A stretch of DNA of 64,000 nt from CANIGN01 sp964538275 (lineage in GTDB: Bacteria; Bdellovibrionota; UBA2428). Location of the stretch: positions 1-64,000 of the forward strand of contig CAZIFW010000005.1 in NCBI GenBank assembly GCA_964538275.1, in the 5' to 3' direction. The translations under genes and the position numbers were made by a program. The notes under the pieces were generated by a model that was given only the letters and a program-made list of their open reading frames with translations, was not told the origin of the DNA and did not search any database. Shown here piece after piece: positions 38,304 to 44,994 of this stretch (the stretch's first letter is position 1; each line of letters starts with the position of its first letter).

Positions 38304-38937
38304 AATCATCCAACTCACACTAAGCGCACTACTTCTAACAACCCCGATTTTTGCTGCTGAGCTGCCTGAGGCAACAAGTCAGCAACTGCTTGCATGCATT
38401 GATGGTGAGTATACGTCGTGCGAGAAAGTGTTGGTTTATTTCATTGATCAAAAAGACACGAAGAATACAGCTCTTGTTGCAGACTACATGTGTTTGGATA
38501 AAGGGTTTAAGTTTCCCAAAAGCCAGATTACATCTTGCTACATAGCTGGCGAGTATTATTTAATCGACGAGAATAATCTTAAAAAAGCTTTGGGGCGTTT
38601 CAAGGTTTCTTGCGCGGCTGCTGATGATAATTCGACTACACTTTCCAACCAAGTTTTTGCATCTACTTGCACATTGGTGGCAGCTATAGAAAAAGACGTT
38701 GAGCTACTAGACGAAGAGATAGCAAGCCTAAGTAAGATATGTACGGAGTGGTCTTGCTTTTACAACATTGCAGTAGCGCTTGCTATTGCCGGCAGCTTTG
38801 GCTTGTCTGTTGAATATATAGAAAAGGCCGTAAAGGCTGGTAACAATTCTAGAAAAGAAATGAGTTATTTTGCTAGATATCCCAAAATTGCCGCAAGCAA
38901 TAAGTATCGGAAGCTAATTAAAAAGTTTACAAGGTAA
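38299..38937 (+). CDS. Secreted Cys-containing protein of unknown function (212 aa)
   Basis: ATG 38299 gives a clear signal peptide (MRIIQLTLSALLLTTPIFAAEL); the longer frame back to 38239 would hide it and cross the operator. The mature part has helical Sel1/TPR-like pairs (TALVADYMCLDKGF, CYIAGEYYLIDENNLKKALGRF) with many Cys residues, suggesting periplasmic disulfides. No enzymatic motif. It belongs to the operator-bearing set, so co-regulation with the defence genes is likely. Confidence 0.65.
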   Translation: MRIIQLTLSALLLTTPIFAAELPEATSQQLLACIDGEYTSCEKVLVYFIDQKDTKNTALVADYMCLDKGFKFPKSQITSCYIAGEYYLIDENNLKKALGRFKVSCAAADDNSTTLSNQVFASTCTLVAAIEKDVELLDEEIASLSKICTEWSCFYNIAVALAIAGSFGLSVEYIEKAVKAGNNSRKEMSYFARYPKIAASNKYRKLIKKFTR

Positions 38938-38950
38938 GGTACTGAGTCTG

Positions 38951-38963
38951 CCCCAGCGCTGGG
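38951..38963. repeat. CCCCAGCGCTGGG palindrome (site 3)
   Basis: 12-bp perfect core CCCAGCGCTGGG, 14 bp after the stop of the secreted protein gene. With the stem-loop at 38994 it forms a composite that recurs at 40700-40766 with nearly the same internal distance (43 and 44 bp). Confidence 0.65.
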
Positions 38964-38993
38964 TGGGAGGTAAAATATGTTATGAGCAATGTT

Positions 38994-39015
38994 AAAAAGG
39001 TCCCTGGCGCCTTTT
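38994..39015. terminator. Likely bidirectional terminator (AAAAAGG...CCTTTT)
   Basis: Arms AAAAGG and CCTTTT with a 9-bp loop (TCCCTGGCG) lie between convergent genes ending at 38937 and 39021. Each side ends in an A/T run, suiting termination both ways. A close copy is at 40744-40766. Confidence 0.5.
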
Positions 39016-39020
39016 CGGCA

Positions 39021-39473
39021 TTAGGTATTCCTATAGTGGCTTATGAGTGTTTCTATGTGCATGGCAATTTCGACTTGCGTGTCGAGTGCAATTTGGGAGA
39101 CCTCAGTGGGTAGTTTTGTAGGAAGAGTTGTTACATCCTCTAAGCGTTTCCATTCGTAAATGAGTGGTGCAATTTTAGAGTGGGTAGACATGGGGTCTGC
39201 GTCCCAAGGGCTTTGTATGTGAGTGAGTGCTTCTGGCACATAAGTGACATCCGTGGAGAATCTAAAGAAGACGGGATCTTTTTGAATGCTCCTTTTTACA
39301 GGTTGGCGCTGCGGGATGTATTTTTGTTGGTATCTGTCATCAGCGCTATTGAGGGCATCAGTGGCAATGGCATTGATGAGCTTTGACCTTCGCTTACGTC
39401 TAAGTTCTAGTAAGTAATGAATGGCTTTGCTGATATAGAAGTCTAAAGTTAAATAGGCGTGCTTTGGAATCAT
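39021..39473 (-). CDS. Uncharacterised small protein (150 aa) with island operator
   Basis: Start ATG 39473 (MIPKHAYLTLDFYISKAIHYLL); the longer frame from 39512 runs across the operator. The N-terminal third is helical and basic (LELRRKRRSKLINAI). The remainder (KDPVFFRFSTDVTYV, IQSPWDADPMS) is not recognised. A -10-like TACTAT (39483-39478) lies only 4 bp before the ATG, so the mRNA would be leaderless. It may form an operon-like pair with neighbouring small genes controlled by the same dyad. Confidence 0.55.
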   Translation of the reverse strand: MIPKHAYLTLDFYISKAIHYLLELRRKRRSKLINAIATDALNSADDRYQQKYIPQRQPVKRSIQKDPVFFRFSTDVTYVPEALTHIQSPWDADPMSTHSKIAPLIYEWKRLEDVTTLPTKLPTEVSQIALDTQVEIAMHIETLISHYRNT

Positions 39474-39494
39474 ACTAATAGTATTTGCTGTACG

Positions 39495-39513
39495 TGTGTC
39501 ACGTGAGGACACA
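39495..39513. promoter_or_regulatory. Island operator 5: TGTGTC-N7-GACACA
   Basis: Perfect dyad (extended CGTGTGTC...GACACACG, 39493-39515) 21 bp upstream of the ATG at 39473 on the minus strand. The distance to the start codon is the same as for operator 4. Confidence 0.75.
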
Positions 39514-39535
39514 CGTTTGTTAAGGCTGATTTACT

Positions 39536-40012
39536 TTAAGCCACAGATTTTGGGTCGTGGTTGGAACGAGGAAGTAAGCACTCTTTAATCATCAAAAGCC
39601 AGTCGCTTTCTTGCATTACATTCTTGTCAGCGCCGTAAAACTCCTGAGCCAAGTGATTAAAGTAGATATTGGTGCCCTTCATAAGAAGCATGCTCCCTGT
39701 GGTAAGTGCCGTTACCTGCAAATACATAGTGGTTCTATCTAAGAGAACAATTTCGGGAGCGATGAGCAAGAGTTCGTCTTCAAAGACAAACTTTATTCCT
39801 TGTTTGGGAATTGTTTCTAGCGGGGAGGGAAAGAATTCGTTTGCTCTAAAGTCTGTTACAACAATCCCGCACTCTGAACATATTTCTCCTATAGAGTCGA
39901 ACAACTTGTCCGTAGCCTTTCTAAAGTTTTTTGCCTGAAATAATATTTTCTCTGCTGGCTGGGGTAATAAAGCTACATCAAGAAAAGCCTTCTTAAAATT
40001 TCGTCTATCCAT
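39536..40012 (-). CDS. Uncharacterised protein (158 aa)
   Basis: Not recognised. No signal peptide. The mid-part holds a Cys pair (EICSECGIVV). Beta-strands alternate with acidic turns (KFVFEDELLLIAPEIVLLD, YLQVTALTTGSMLL), followed by a helical C-terminus (ESDWLLMIKECLLPRS). It reads in the same direction as the 150-aa gene and ends just before that gene's operator. Single-copy and compact, without transmembrane segments. Confidence 0.55.
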   Translation of the reverse strand: MDRRNFKKAFLDVALLPQPAEKILFQAKNFRKATDKLFDSIGEICSECGIVVTDFRANEFFPSPLETIPKQGIKFVFEDELLLIAPEIVLLDRTTMYLQVTALTTGSMLLMKGTNIYFNHLAQEFYGADKNVMQESDWLLMIKECLLPRSNHDPKSVA

Positions 40013-40145
40013 TGGTGTAGTTCTATTCCTATGGCTTGAGGCTTACAAAAGTTACTTTTGAATTTGGCTACTAGAGCCATTGATAAGATTCGGTGCTCAG
40101 ACAAAAACATAAATATTTTTTCTTAATTATTGCATAAGAATTTTC

Positions 40146-40164
40146 TGTGTCTTGCGGGGTCACA
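40146..40164. promoter_or_regulatory. Island operator 6: TGTGTC-N7-GTCACA
   Basis: Same layout as operator 2 (right half GTCACA). It lies 68 bp upstream of the ASCH gene start and in the 220-bp gap between divergent genes. Confidence 0.6.
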
Positions 40165-40232
40165 GGTTATCTGACAGCTGTGGTGTTGAGTTTTAAAGTT
40201 ATCAGCTGCAAACTTGTTAAGTCAGGGGGCAT

Positions 40233-40694
40233 ATGACAATTAAAAGTTTACAGGTTTTAAACATCGCTCAACCGTGGGCTCATTGTGTAGTGCACGAAGC
40301 TAAGAATGTAGAAAACAGAAGTCAAAATTTAAAAAAGCGCGGCACGATTGCGATTTATGCATCCAAGACTGTTGATCAGGGGCGCTTTGCAGCCTGCTTA
40401 GATTTATACGGAATTGCTATCAAGTCGTCTGAGGTTCCACTCGGGGCTATTGTGGGCATTGTTGAGGTGGTGGATGTTATTACAAAAGAGCAAGTTACTG
40501 CAAAAACGAAGAAGTGGTATGTGAGTAAGTTTGGTTATGTTTTTGAAAACATCATTGCGCTTAAAAAACCTATTCAAGTTTCTCCGCCAAAAGGAGCAGT
40601 AAAGTTCTGGCCTTTGGAAGATCAAAAAATTATTCAAAGCATTTTGTCTCAGCTTACAGAGCAAGAAATAAGAAACATTAAAGACTTTAAGTAA
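40233..40694 (+). CDS. ASCH-domain protein (153 aa)
   Basis: ATG preceded by CAGGGGGC. The ASCH/PUA-like barrel shows in SLQVLNIAQPWAHCVVHEAKNVENRS, RGTIAIYASKTVD, PLGAIVGIVEVVDVI and PIQVSPPKGAVKFWPL. ASCH domains bind RNA and some cleave RNA. The W-x-H-x-V...K-N-V-E-N-R pattern matches the catalytic-type subgroup found near mobile elements. It carries the island operator, so it may be an RNA-targeting member of the regulon. Confidence 0.75.
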   Translation: MTIKSLQVLNIAQPWAHCVVHEAKNVENRSQNLKKRGTIAIYASKTVDQGRFAACLDLYGIAIKSSEVPLGAIVGIVEVVDVITKEQVTAKTKKWYVSKFGYVFENIIALKKPIQVSPPKGAVKFWPLEDQKIIQSILSQLTEQEIRNIKDFK

Positions 40695-40699
40695 TAATT

Positions 40700-40713
40700 C
40701 CCCAGCGCTGGGG
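40700..40713. repeat. CCCCAGCGCTGGGG palindrome (site 4)
   Basis: Perfect 14-bp palindrome 5 bp after the ASCH stop, followed by TGGG as at site 3. Part of the ~67-bp composite repeat ending at 40766. Confidence 0.7.
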
Positions 40714-40743
40714 TGGGTGTTGAAAAGGTAGCGGAGGCTTGTC

Positions 40744-40766
40744 AAAAAGGTCTCTGACGCCTTTTT
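40744..40766 (+). terminator. Terminator-like stem AAAAAGG...CCTTTTT after the ASCH gene
   Basis: Seven-base arms AAAAAGG/CCTTTTT with a 9-bp loop (TCTCTGACG). Near-identical to the stem at 38994, so it is both a probable terminator and a repeat. Confidence 0.5.
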
Positions 40767-40773
40767 GATTGTG

Positions 40774-40792
40774 TGTGTCCTTATGTGACACA
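40774..40792. promoter_or_regulatory. Island operator 7: TGTGTC-N7-GACACA
   Basis: Perfect dyad with spacer CTTATGT. A -10 box TATAAG (40802-40807) lies 9 bp downstream and the first ATG of the DUF2779 gene follows at 40811. The operator centre is therefore about 31 bp upstream of the expected transcript start, as for operator 4. Confidence 0.75.
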
Positions 40793-40810
40793 GACTTTGC
40801 TTATAAGATT

Positions 40811-42304
40811 ATGAGTAGGTGTTGGTGCATGAGCTTTAAAAATTTAAGTAAGTCTAAAATCGTTCGTGGAATGCAGTGCCATAAGAGCTTGTACTTGAGC
40901 GTGCATCATCCAGAATTGGAGCCCGAAGTGTCTGAGACGCAGCAAGCGATTTTTGATACGGGCAATGAAGTGGGACTTGCTGCGCAAGGGATGTTTCCGG
41001 GTGGGGTTACAATCGCGGCACAGCCACGAGATCCTGCGCAAGCTTTTGCCGACACCAAAGCGGCTATGGAAGCGGGCGCGCACACAATTTATGAGGCGAC
41101 ATTTTTCTTTGAGAATGTTCAAGTGAAGGTGGATATCCTTCATAAAGAAAAGAAGTCTGCGAAGTGGAAACTTATCGAAGTTAAATCCTCTACGAGCGTT
41201 AAGGATGTGCACTTAAACGATATGGCTATTCAAGCATGGGTGGCAGAAAATTCGGGATTGAAAGTTTCTTCGTACCATTTAATGCATATAAATTCCGATT
41301 GTCGCTTTCCAAATCTAAAAGATTTATTTGAACTTGTTGATGTGAGTGAAGAGGTTTTAGCCCTAAAGGGGGAAGTGCCTAAAAAAGTAAAAGCGATTAA
41401 GAATGTTTTAGCTGCTAAAACTGTGCCTGATATAAATATTGGTCCGCATTGCGATGATCCATATGAATGCCCTTTTAAAGAGCATTGCTGGAAAGAAAAG
41501 AAGATTCCTGAGTTGAGTGTCTTTGATTTGCCTGGGATGGGACAAAAGGGATGGGCCTTTTACGAAAAAGGTATTCTCAATCTAAGTGATTTAAAAGATG
41601 CAAAATTGAGTGCAGTTCAAAGGAGAGCCGTTGATTGCTTTGTTTCAAAGAAGAGGCATATAGATACGAAGGCCATAAAAAGCGAAATAGCGGCATGGGT
41701 TTTTCCTCTCTATTATTTGGATTTTGAAACAATTGCTTTTGCTATTCCTAAATACAAAGACACGGGGCCGTACATGCAAATTCCATTTCAGTTTAGTTGT
41801 CATGTAGAGACTAAGCAGGGCGAGCTTACACACTTTGAGTTTTTAAATTCAGAAGATAAGGACCCAAGGATAAATCTTATTGAGAGTTTATTGGCTACTG
41901 TGGGCGACGTAGGGAGTGTGGTTTCTTACAACAAAGGGTTTGAGGCAGGCGTGATGCGGCGACTTGCCGCGGAATATCCCGAATATTCTAAAAAGCTAAA
42001 TAATATTGTGGATCGCCTTGTCGATCCCTTACCTATATTTAGAGCCCATGTGTACGACAATGCTTTTGCGGGAAGTTTTAGTATCAAAGCAATTGCGCCG
42101 GCGTTGATTGGAGAAAAGTTATCTTACGATCAGCTCGAAGTGGGTGATGGTTCGGCTGCGCAGCGAGCGTACCTTCGCTTGATTGACCAGAGTACAGACC
42201 TCAAAGAAAAATCAAAACTTAAAAAAGCCATGATTGAATACTGCAAGCAAGACACGCTCGCTATGGTAGAGCTTGTGCGTTGGTTGCGCATAGTGAGCGC
42301 ATAG
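40811..42304 (+). CDS. DUF2779-family nuclease (PD-(D/E)xK plus RNase-H-like)
   Basis: About 497 residues; ATG 40829 (MSFKNLSKSKIVRG) is an equally good start, and the frame upstream of 40811 crosses the operator. The N-terminal half resembles Cas4/RecB nucleases: GMQCHKSLYLSVHH, then VDILHKE and WKLIEVKSSTSVK (Asp, ExK), with a Cys-rich CPFKEHCW cluster that may hold Fe-S. The C-terminal half has YYLDFETIAFAIP and CKQDTLAMVELVRWL, the DEDD-exonuclease-like pattern of DUF2779. Likely a DNA exonuclease. The operator directly upstream ties it to the island regulon. Confidence 0.78.
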   Translation: MSRCWCMSFKNLSKSKIVRGMQCHKSLYLSVHHPELEPEVSETQQAIFDTGNEVGLAAQGMFPGGVTIAAQPRDPAQAFADTKAAMEAGAHTIYEATFFFENVQVKVDILHKEKKSAKWKLIEVKSSTSVKDVHLNDMAIQAWVAENSGLKVSSYHLMHINSDCRFPNLKDLFELVDVSEEVLALKGEVPKKVKAIKNVLAAKTVPDINIGPHCDDPYECPFKEHCWKEKKIPELSVFDLPGMGQKGWAFYEKGILNLSDLKDAKLSAVQRRAVDCFVSKKRHIDTKAIKSEIAAWVFPLYYLDFETIAFAIPKYKDTGPYMQIPFQFSCHVETKQGELTHFEFLNSEDKDPRINLIESLLATVGDVGSVVSYNKGFEAGVMRRLAAEYPEYSKKLNNIVDRLVDPLPIFRAHVYDNAFAGSFSIKAIAPALIGEKLSYDQLEVGDGSAAQRAYLRLIDQSTDLKEKSKLKKAMIEYCKQDTLAMVELVRWLRIVSA

Positions 42305-42336
42305 GAACGGAGTTTAGTTATACGCGCTAACAGTTG

Positions 42337-42360
42337 CATACCATACAATTGTATGGTATG
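42337..42360. promoter_or_regulatory. 24-bp perfect palindrome at the HNH gene start
   Basis: Arms CATACCATAC and GTATGGTATG around AATT; the right arm contains the ATG at 42358. A palindrome on the start codon suggests repressor or self-control of translation or transcription. Its GTATGAG edge resembles the dyad at 38297-38303. Confidence 0.55.
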
Positions 42361-43308
42361 AGATTGTCTATGAAATTGAGTGAAATAGACAACAAAACTT
42401 TGTTAATAAAAACTCAGGAATTGGCGCGCAATGAGCGTGAGATCACGCTTTCGGTATTGCATCATTTGCGAGAAATTGAGCGTAGGCATTTGTATGCGGA
42501 GTTAGGGTTTTCGAGTCTTTACGAATATGCCGTGCAAGAGTTGAAGTATTCAAACGGAGCAGCACACAGAAGAATTGCGAGCATGCGTCTTTTGGACACT
42601 CTGCCAGAGATGGAAAAGAAACTTGAGAGTGGAGTGTTGTCTTTGTGTGCTTTAGCGCAAGCGCAGACTTTTTTTAGACAAGAGAAAACCGAAAGTTTGG
42701 AAGTTAAGAAAAGCATACTTTCAAATCTAGAAAATAAATCAACTCGCGAAGTAGAGCGCGAGCTTTTAAGCTGTTCTTCACATCCTGAAAAGTTGATGCC
42801 AGAAAAGCTCCGGCCCGTGACGCAAACACTTACGGAGCTTAAAATCTTAGTAGATGAAAAGCTTTTAAAAGAAATAGAAGAGCTGAGGGGGATTATGGCG
42901 CACAGAAATCCTCATGCGTCTATTAAGGAGGTCCTTGCCTTTGCTGTTACAAAAGCATTGGAGCGGGTAAGGCCGAAAGCGCCGAAGGGTTTGGCCCCAG
43001 CGCTGGAAGTGAAAGATCCTCAGACGAAGAATTCTCAAAGCAACACTCGATATATTTCGCAAGAAGTGAAACGTCGCGTGTGGCAGCGAGATAAGGGGCA
43101 ATGTACTTTTGAGGGTGCTGAGAGAAGATGTACCTCTAAACATGGCCTTGAGTTCGATCATATTCAGCCGTTTGCAATGGGTGGTAGCTCAACAGAAGAA
43201 AATTTGCGATTGAGATGTCGCGCACATAATCAGTTAGAGGCGATTAAAGTTTTGGGTCACAAGAAGATGGCAGCTTATCTTCCACGTATGAGGGAGGGGG
43301 TGTCTTGA
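42358..43308 (+). CDS. HNH endonuclease family protein
   Basis: About 316 residues from ATG 42358 (ATG 42370, MKLSEID, is possible). The N-terminal ~200 residues are helical, DUF222-like (LHHLREIERRHLYAELGFSSLYEYAVQEL). The C-terminal HNH nuclease reads KRRVWQRDKGQCTFEGAERRCTS, then LEFDHIQPFAMGGSSTEENLRLRCRAHN, with His-Asp-His and two Cys pairs suited to zinc. Such proteins are multicopy in many genomes of this lineage and may be mobile-element or defence nucleases. CCCCAGCGCTGG (42995-43006) occurs in the linker before the HNH domain. Confidence 0.82.
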   Translation: MRLSMKLSEIDNKTLLIKTQELARNEREITLSVLHHLREIERRHLYAELGFSSLYEYAVQELKYSNGAAHRRIASMRLLDTLPEMEKKLESGVLSLCALAQAQTFFRQEKTESLEVKKSILSNLENKSTREVERELLSCSSHPEKLMPEKLRPVTQTLTELKILVDEKLLKEIEELRGIMAHRNPHASIKEVLAFAVTKALERVRPKAPKGLAPALEVKDPQTKNSQSNTRYISQEVKRRVWQRDKGQCTFEGAERRCTSKHGLEFDHIQPFAMGGSSTEENLRLRCRAHNQLEAIKVLGHKKMAAYLPRMREGVS

Positions 43309-43385
43309 CAAATGGTGCAATATACCGCACTATTAAAAATGGCCAAGATAAAGACATCAAAAAAGCAAAAAAACTTCTCACTTAA
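43308..43385 (+). pseudogene. 3' remnant of a RelE/HigB-type addiction toxin gene
   Basis: Reading in the frame of 43308-43385 gives ...AIYRTIKNGQDKDIKKAKKLLT then TAA. The KDIKKAKKLL tail is the usual end of the 'addiction module killer protein' family. The rest of the toxin is missing; the HNH gene stop lies at the break. The antitoxin ATG follows 4 bp later, the normal spacing of a toxin-antitoxin pair. Confidence 0.55.
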
Positions 43386-43389
43386 CTCA

Positions 43390-43671
43390 ATGCCCGTTGT
43401 GAAGTTGAAAAAAGGAATCAAGGCAACGAGTCACGATCCGGATAAAAGACTCAGTAGTGTAGACTTTATAACAAAAGCCCTTGTTCAGTGTCTGTGGGAA
43501 GGTGACATGGATGCTTTTAAGGAAATTGTAAAAGCACATTACGAAGCGATCAACACAACGCGAGCGCTGAAGAAAATTGGATTAAGCAAGAGAACTTTTT
43601 ACGAGGCAGTGTCTCCTAATGGCAATCCACGGCTTGATACCGTTACAAGAATTATTCAAGGGCTAAAGTAA
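43390..43671 (+). CDS. Orphan HigA-type antitoxin (93 aa)
   Basis: ATG 43390 (MPVVKLKKGI) fits the toxin-stop/antitoxin-start spacing; longer starts at 43312 and 43339 read through toxin remnant sequence. C-terminal helix-turn-helix typical of the HigA-like 'addiction module antidote' family: FKEIVKAHYEAINTTRALKKIGLSKRTFYEAVSPNGNPRLDTVTRIIQGL. With its toxin reduced to a tail, it may protect against related toxins or simply be decaying. Confidence 0.7.
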   Translation: MPVVKLKKGIKATSHDPDKRLSSVDFITKALVQCLWEGDMDAFKEIVKAHYEAINTTRALKKIGLSKRTFYEAVSPNGNPRLDTVTRIIQGLK

Positions 43672-43788
43672 GTAGCGAGTGTAAGGGTAAGCAATTTGCA
43701 TCAAAAAACCTGATGTAGATCATGTAAGTGCGCTTCTGATGAGTCTCAAAGAAGAAGGGCTCTTGATTCAGTAAAATACAGGAGCAAA

Positions 43789-44721
43789 ATGGGAATGATG
43801 CGAAATCCCTACGAAGTACTTGGTGTGAGTGCAACTGCAACTCAAGACGAAATCAGGAATGTATATCGAAAGCTTGCTAAAAAACATCATCCAGATCTAA
43901 ATCCGGGAAATAAAGCAAACGAAGAAAAGTTTAAAGAAATCACCGCAGCTTATGATCTTGTGGGGAGTGCAGAAAACAGGGAAAAGTTTGATAAGGGCGA
44001 ACTCGAAGAGGCCGCACAGGCTGAGGCGGCTAGGAAGTATTATAAACACACTCAAGGCGGGCCGAGAGCGAGGTACTCTGCTTCATCAGATTTTGACGAT
44101 GATTTTTTGAATTCCATGTTTGGAAATGTACGCGGTGCGGGTGGGCGTGGTGCACGTAGCGGTGCAACTTTTTCAATGCCGGGGCAAGACGTTCTATACA
44201 CGATGGAAGTTGATTTCAGAGATGCAATTTTGGGCACTGAGAAAACTTTAAGCCTTCCGGGTGGAAAAAAGATACAAACAAAAATACCTCCGGGATTTAA
44301 AACAGGGCAAAAGCTTAGGTTTGCCGGACAAGGAAGCCCAGGCATGGGGAGCGGTGCCGCGGGTGATCTGTATGTTGAAATTATTGTGCGACCTTCAGAT
44401 GTTTTCGTTCGAAACGAAAATAATATAGAAAGCGAAGTGCCTGTATCGCTTCAAGTTGCTCTGTTGGGTGGTGAGTTAAATGTTCAAACTGTGGATGGCT
44501 CAGTAATGCTGAACGTTCCACAGCACTCAAATACCGGAACAAAACTTCGCATACGTGGAAAAGGCGTTCCTTCAGATAAGGGTATTAGGGGCGACCACAT
44601 TGTGAAGTTAAAGGTCATGTTGCCCGATCCTCCAGACCCCAAATTAGATTCACTTGTAAGAGAGTGGAGCGAGAACACTGGTGCAAAAGGATCAGAATCT
44701 AGAGGAGAAACAAATACATGA
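43789..44721 (+). CDS. cbpA: CbpA-like DnaJ-family co-chaperone / curved-DNA-binding protein
   Basis: 310 residues. N-terminal J domain (YEVLGVSATATQDEIRNVYRKLAKKHHPDLNPG, with HPD), Gly-rich linker (GGRGARSGATF), and two C-terminal substrate domains (PPGFKTGQKLRFAGQG, GGELNVQTVDGSVMLNVPQHSNTGTKLRIRGKG). It lacks the DnaJ zinc fingers, as CbpA does. AGGAG precedes the ATG. It stimulates DnaK and can bind DNA. The following gene is its modulator CbpM, with ATGA overlap. Confidence 0.9.
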   Translation: MGMMRNPYEVLGVSATATQDEIRNVYRKLAKKHHPDLNPGNKANEEKFKEITAAYDLVGSAENREKFDKGELEEAAQAEAARKYYKHTQGGPRARYSASSDFDDDFLNSMFGNVRGAGGRGARSGATFSMPGQDVLYTMEVDFRDAILGTEKTLSLPGGKKIQTKIPPGFKTGQKLRFAGQGSPGMGSGAAGDLYVEIIVRPSDVFVRNENNIESEVPVSLQVALLGGELNVQTVDGSVMLNVPQHSNTGTKLRIRGKGVPSDKGIRGDHIVKLKVMLPDPPDPKLDSLVREWSENTGAKGSESRGETNT

Positions 44722-44984
44722 GCACGTATACTTTAGAAGAAATTTGCATACAGCTTTCACTTCCACGCGAAACAATAGTGGCTTTTGTAGAGCGCGAATG
44801 GATCGATCCTGTAGATTACGATTCAGGAAAATTTGATGAAGAAGACCAAATGAGAATACGATTTATCCTAGAATTAAAAAATGATTTTTCGGTTAATGAT
44901 GAGGGTGTTGGTATTATCCTTCACTTGTTGGACCAATTGCACACACTCCGACGAGTGGGTGGCTCAAAAGACGAAAATCAATAA
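44718..44984 (+). CDS. cbpM: CbpM-like chaperone modulator
   Basis: 88 residues, overlapping cbpA by ATGA. MerR-like fold typical of CbpM: YTLEEICIQLSLPRETIVAFVEREWIDPVD, then a helical RIRFILELKNDFSVNDEGVGIILHLLDQLHTLRR. CbpM binds the J domain of CbpA and inhibits it. Confidence 0.88.
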   Translation: MSTYTLEEICIQLSLPRETIVAFVEREWIDPVDYDSGKFDEEDQMRIRFILELKNDFSVNDEGVGIILHLLDQLHTLRRVGGSKDENQ

Positions 44985-44994
44985 TTCAAAAATC

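Noticed and set aside
42995..43006. CCCCAGCGCTGG in the HNH gene as a fifth intergenic palindrome
   Set aside because: It is inside coding sequence, incomplete on the right arm, and encodes a plain linker (LAPALEV); not listed as a repeat site.
43304..43332. TTGACA-N17-CACTAT as promoter of the antitoxin gene
   Set aside because: The spacing fits sigma-70, but the sequence overlaps the HNH stop and decodes as the toxin tail, so the match is probably chance. Kept only as a possibility for the orphan antitoxin.
43690..43775. Short frame reading KPDVDHVSALLMSLKEEGLLIQ before cbpA
   Set aside because: Looks like a winged-helix tail but is only ~27 codons after a stop, with no start or partner; too short to call a remnant.
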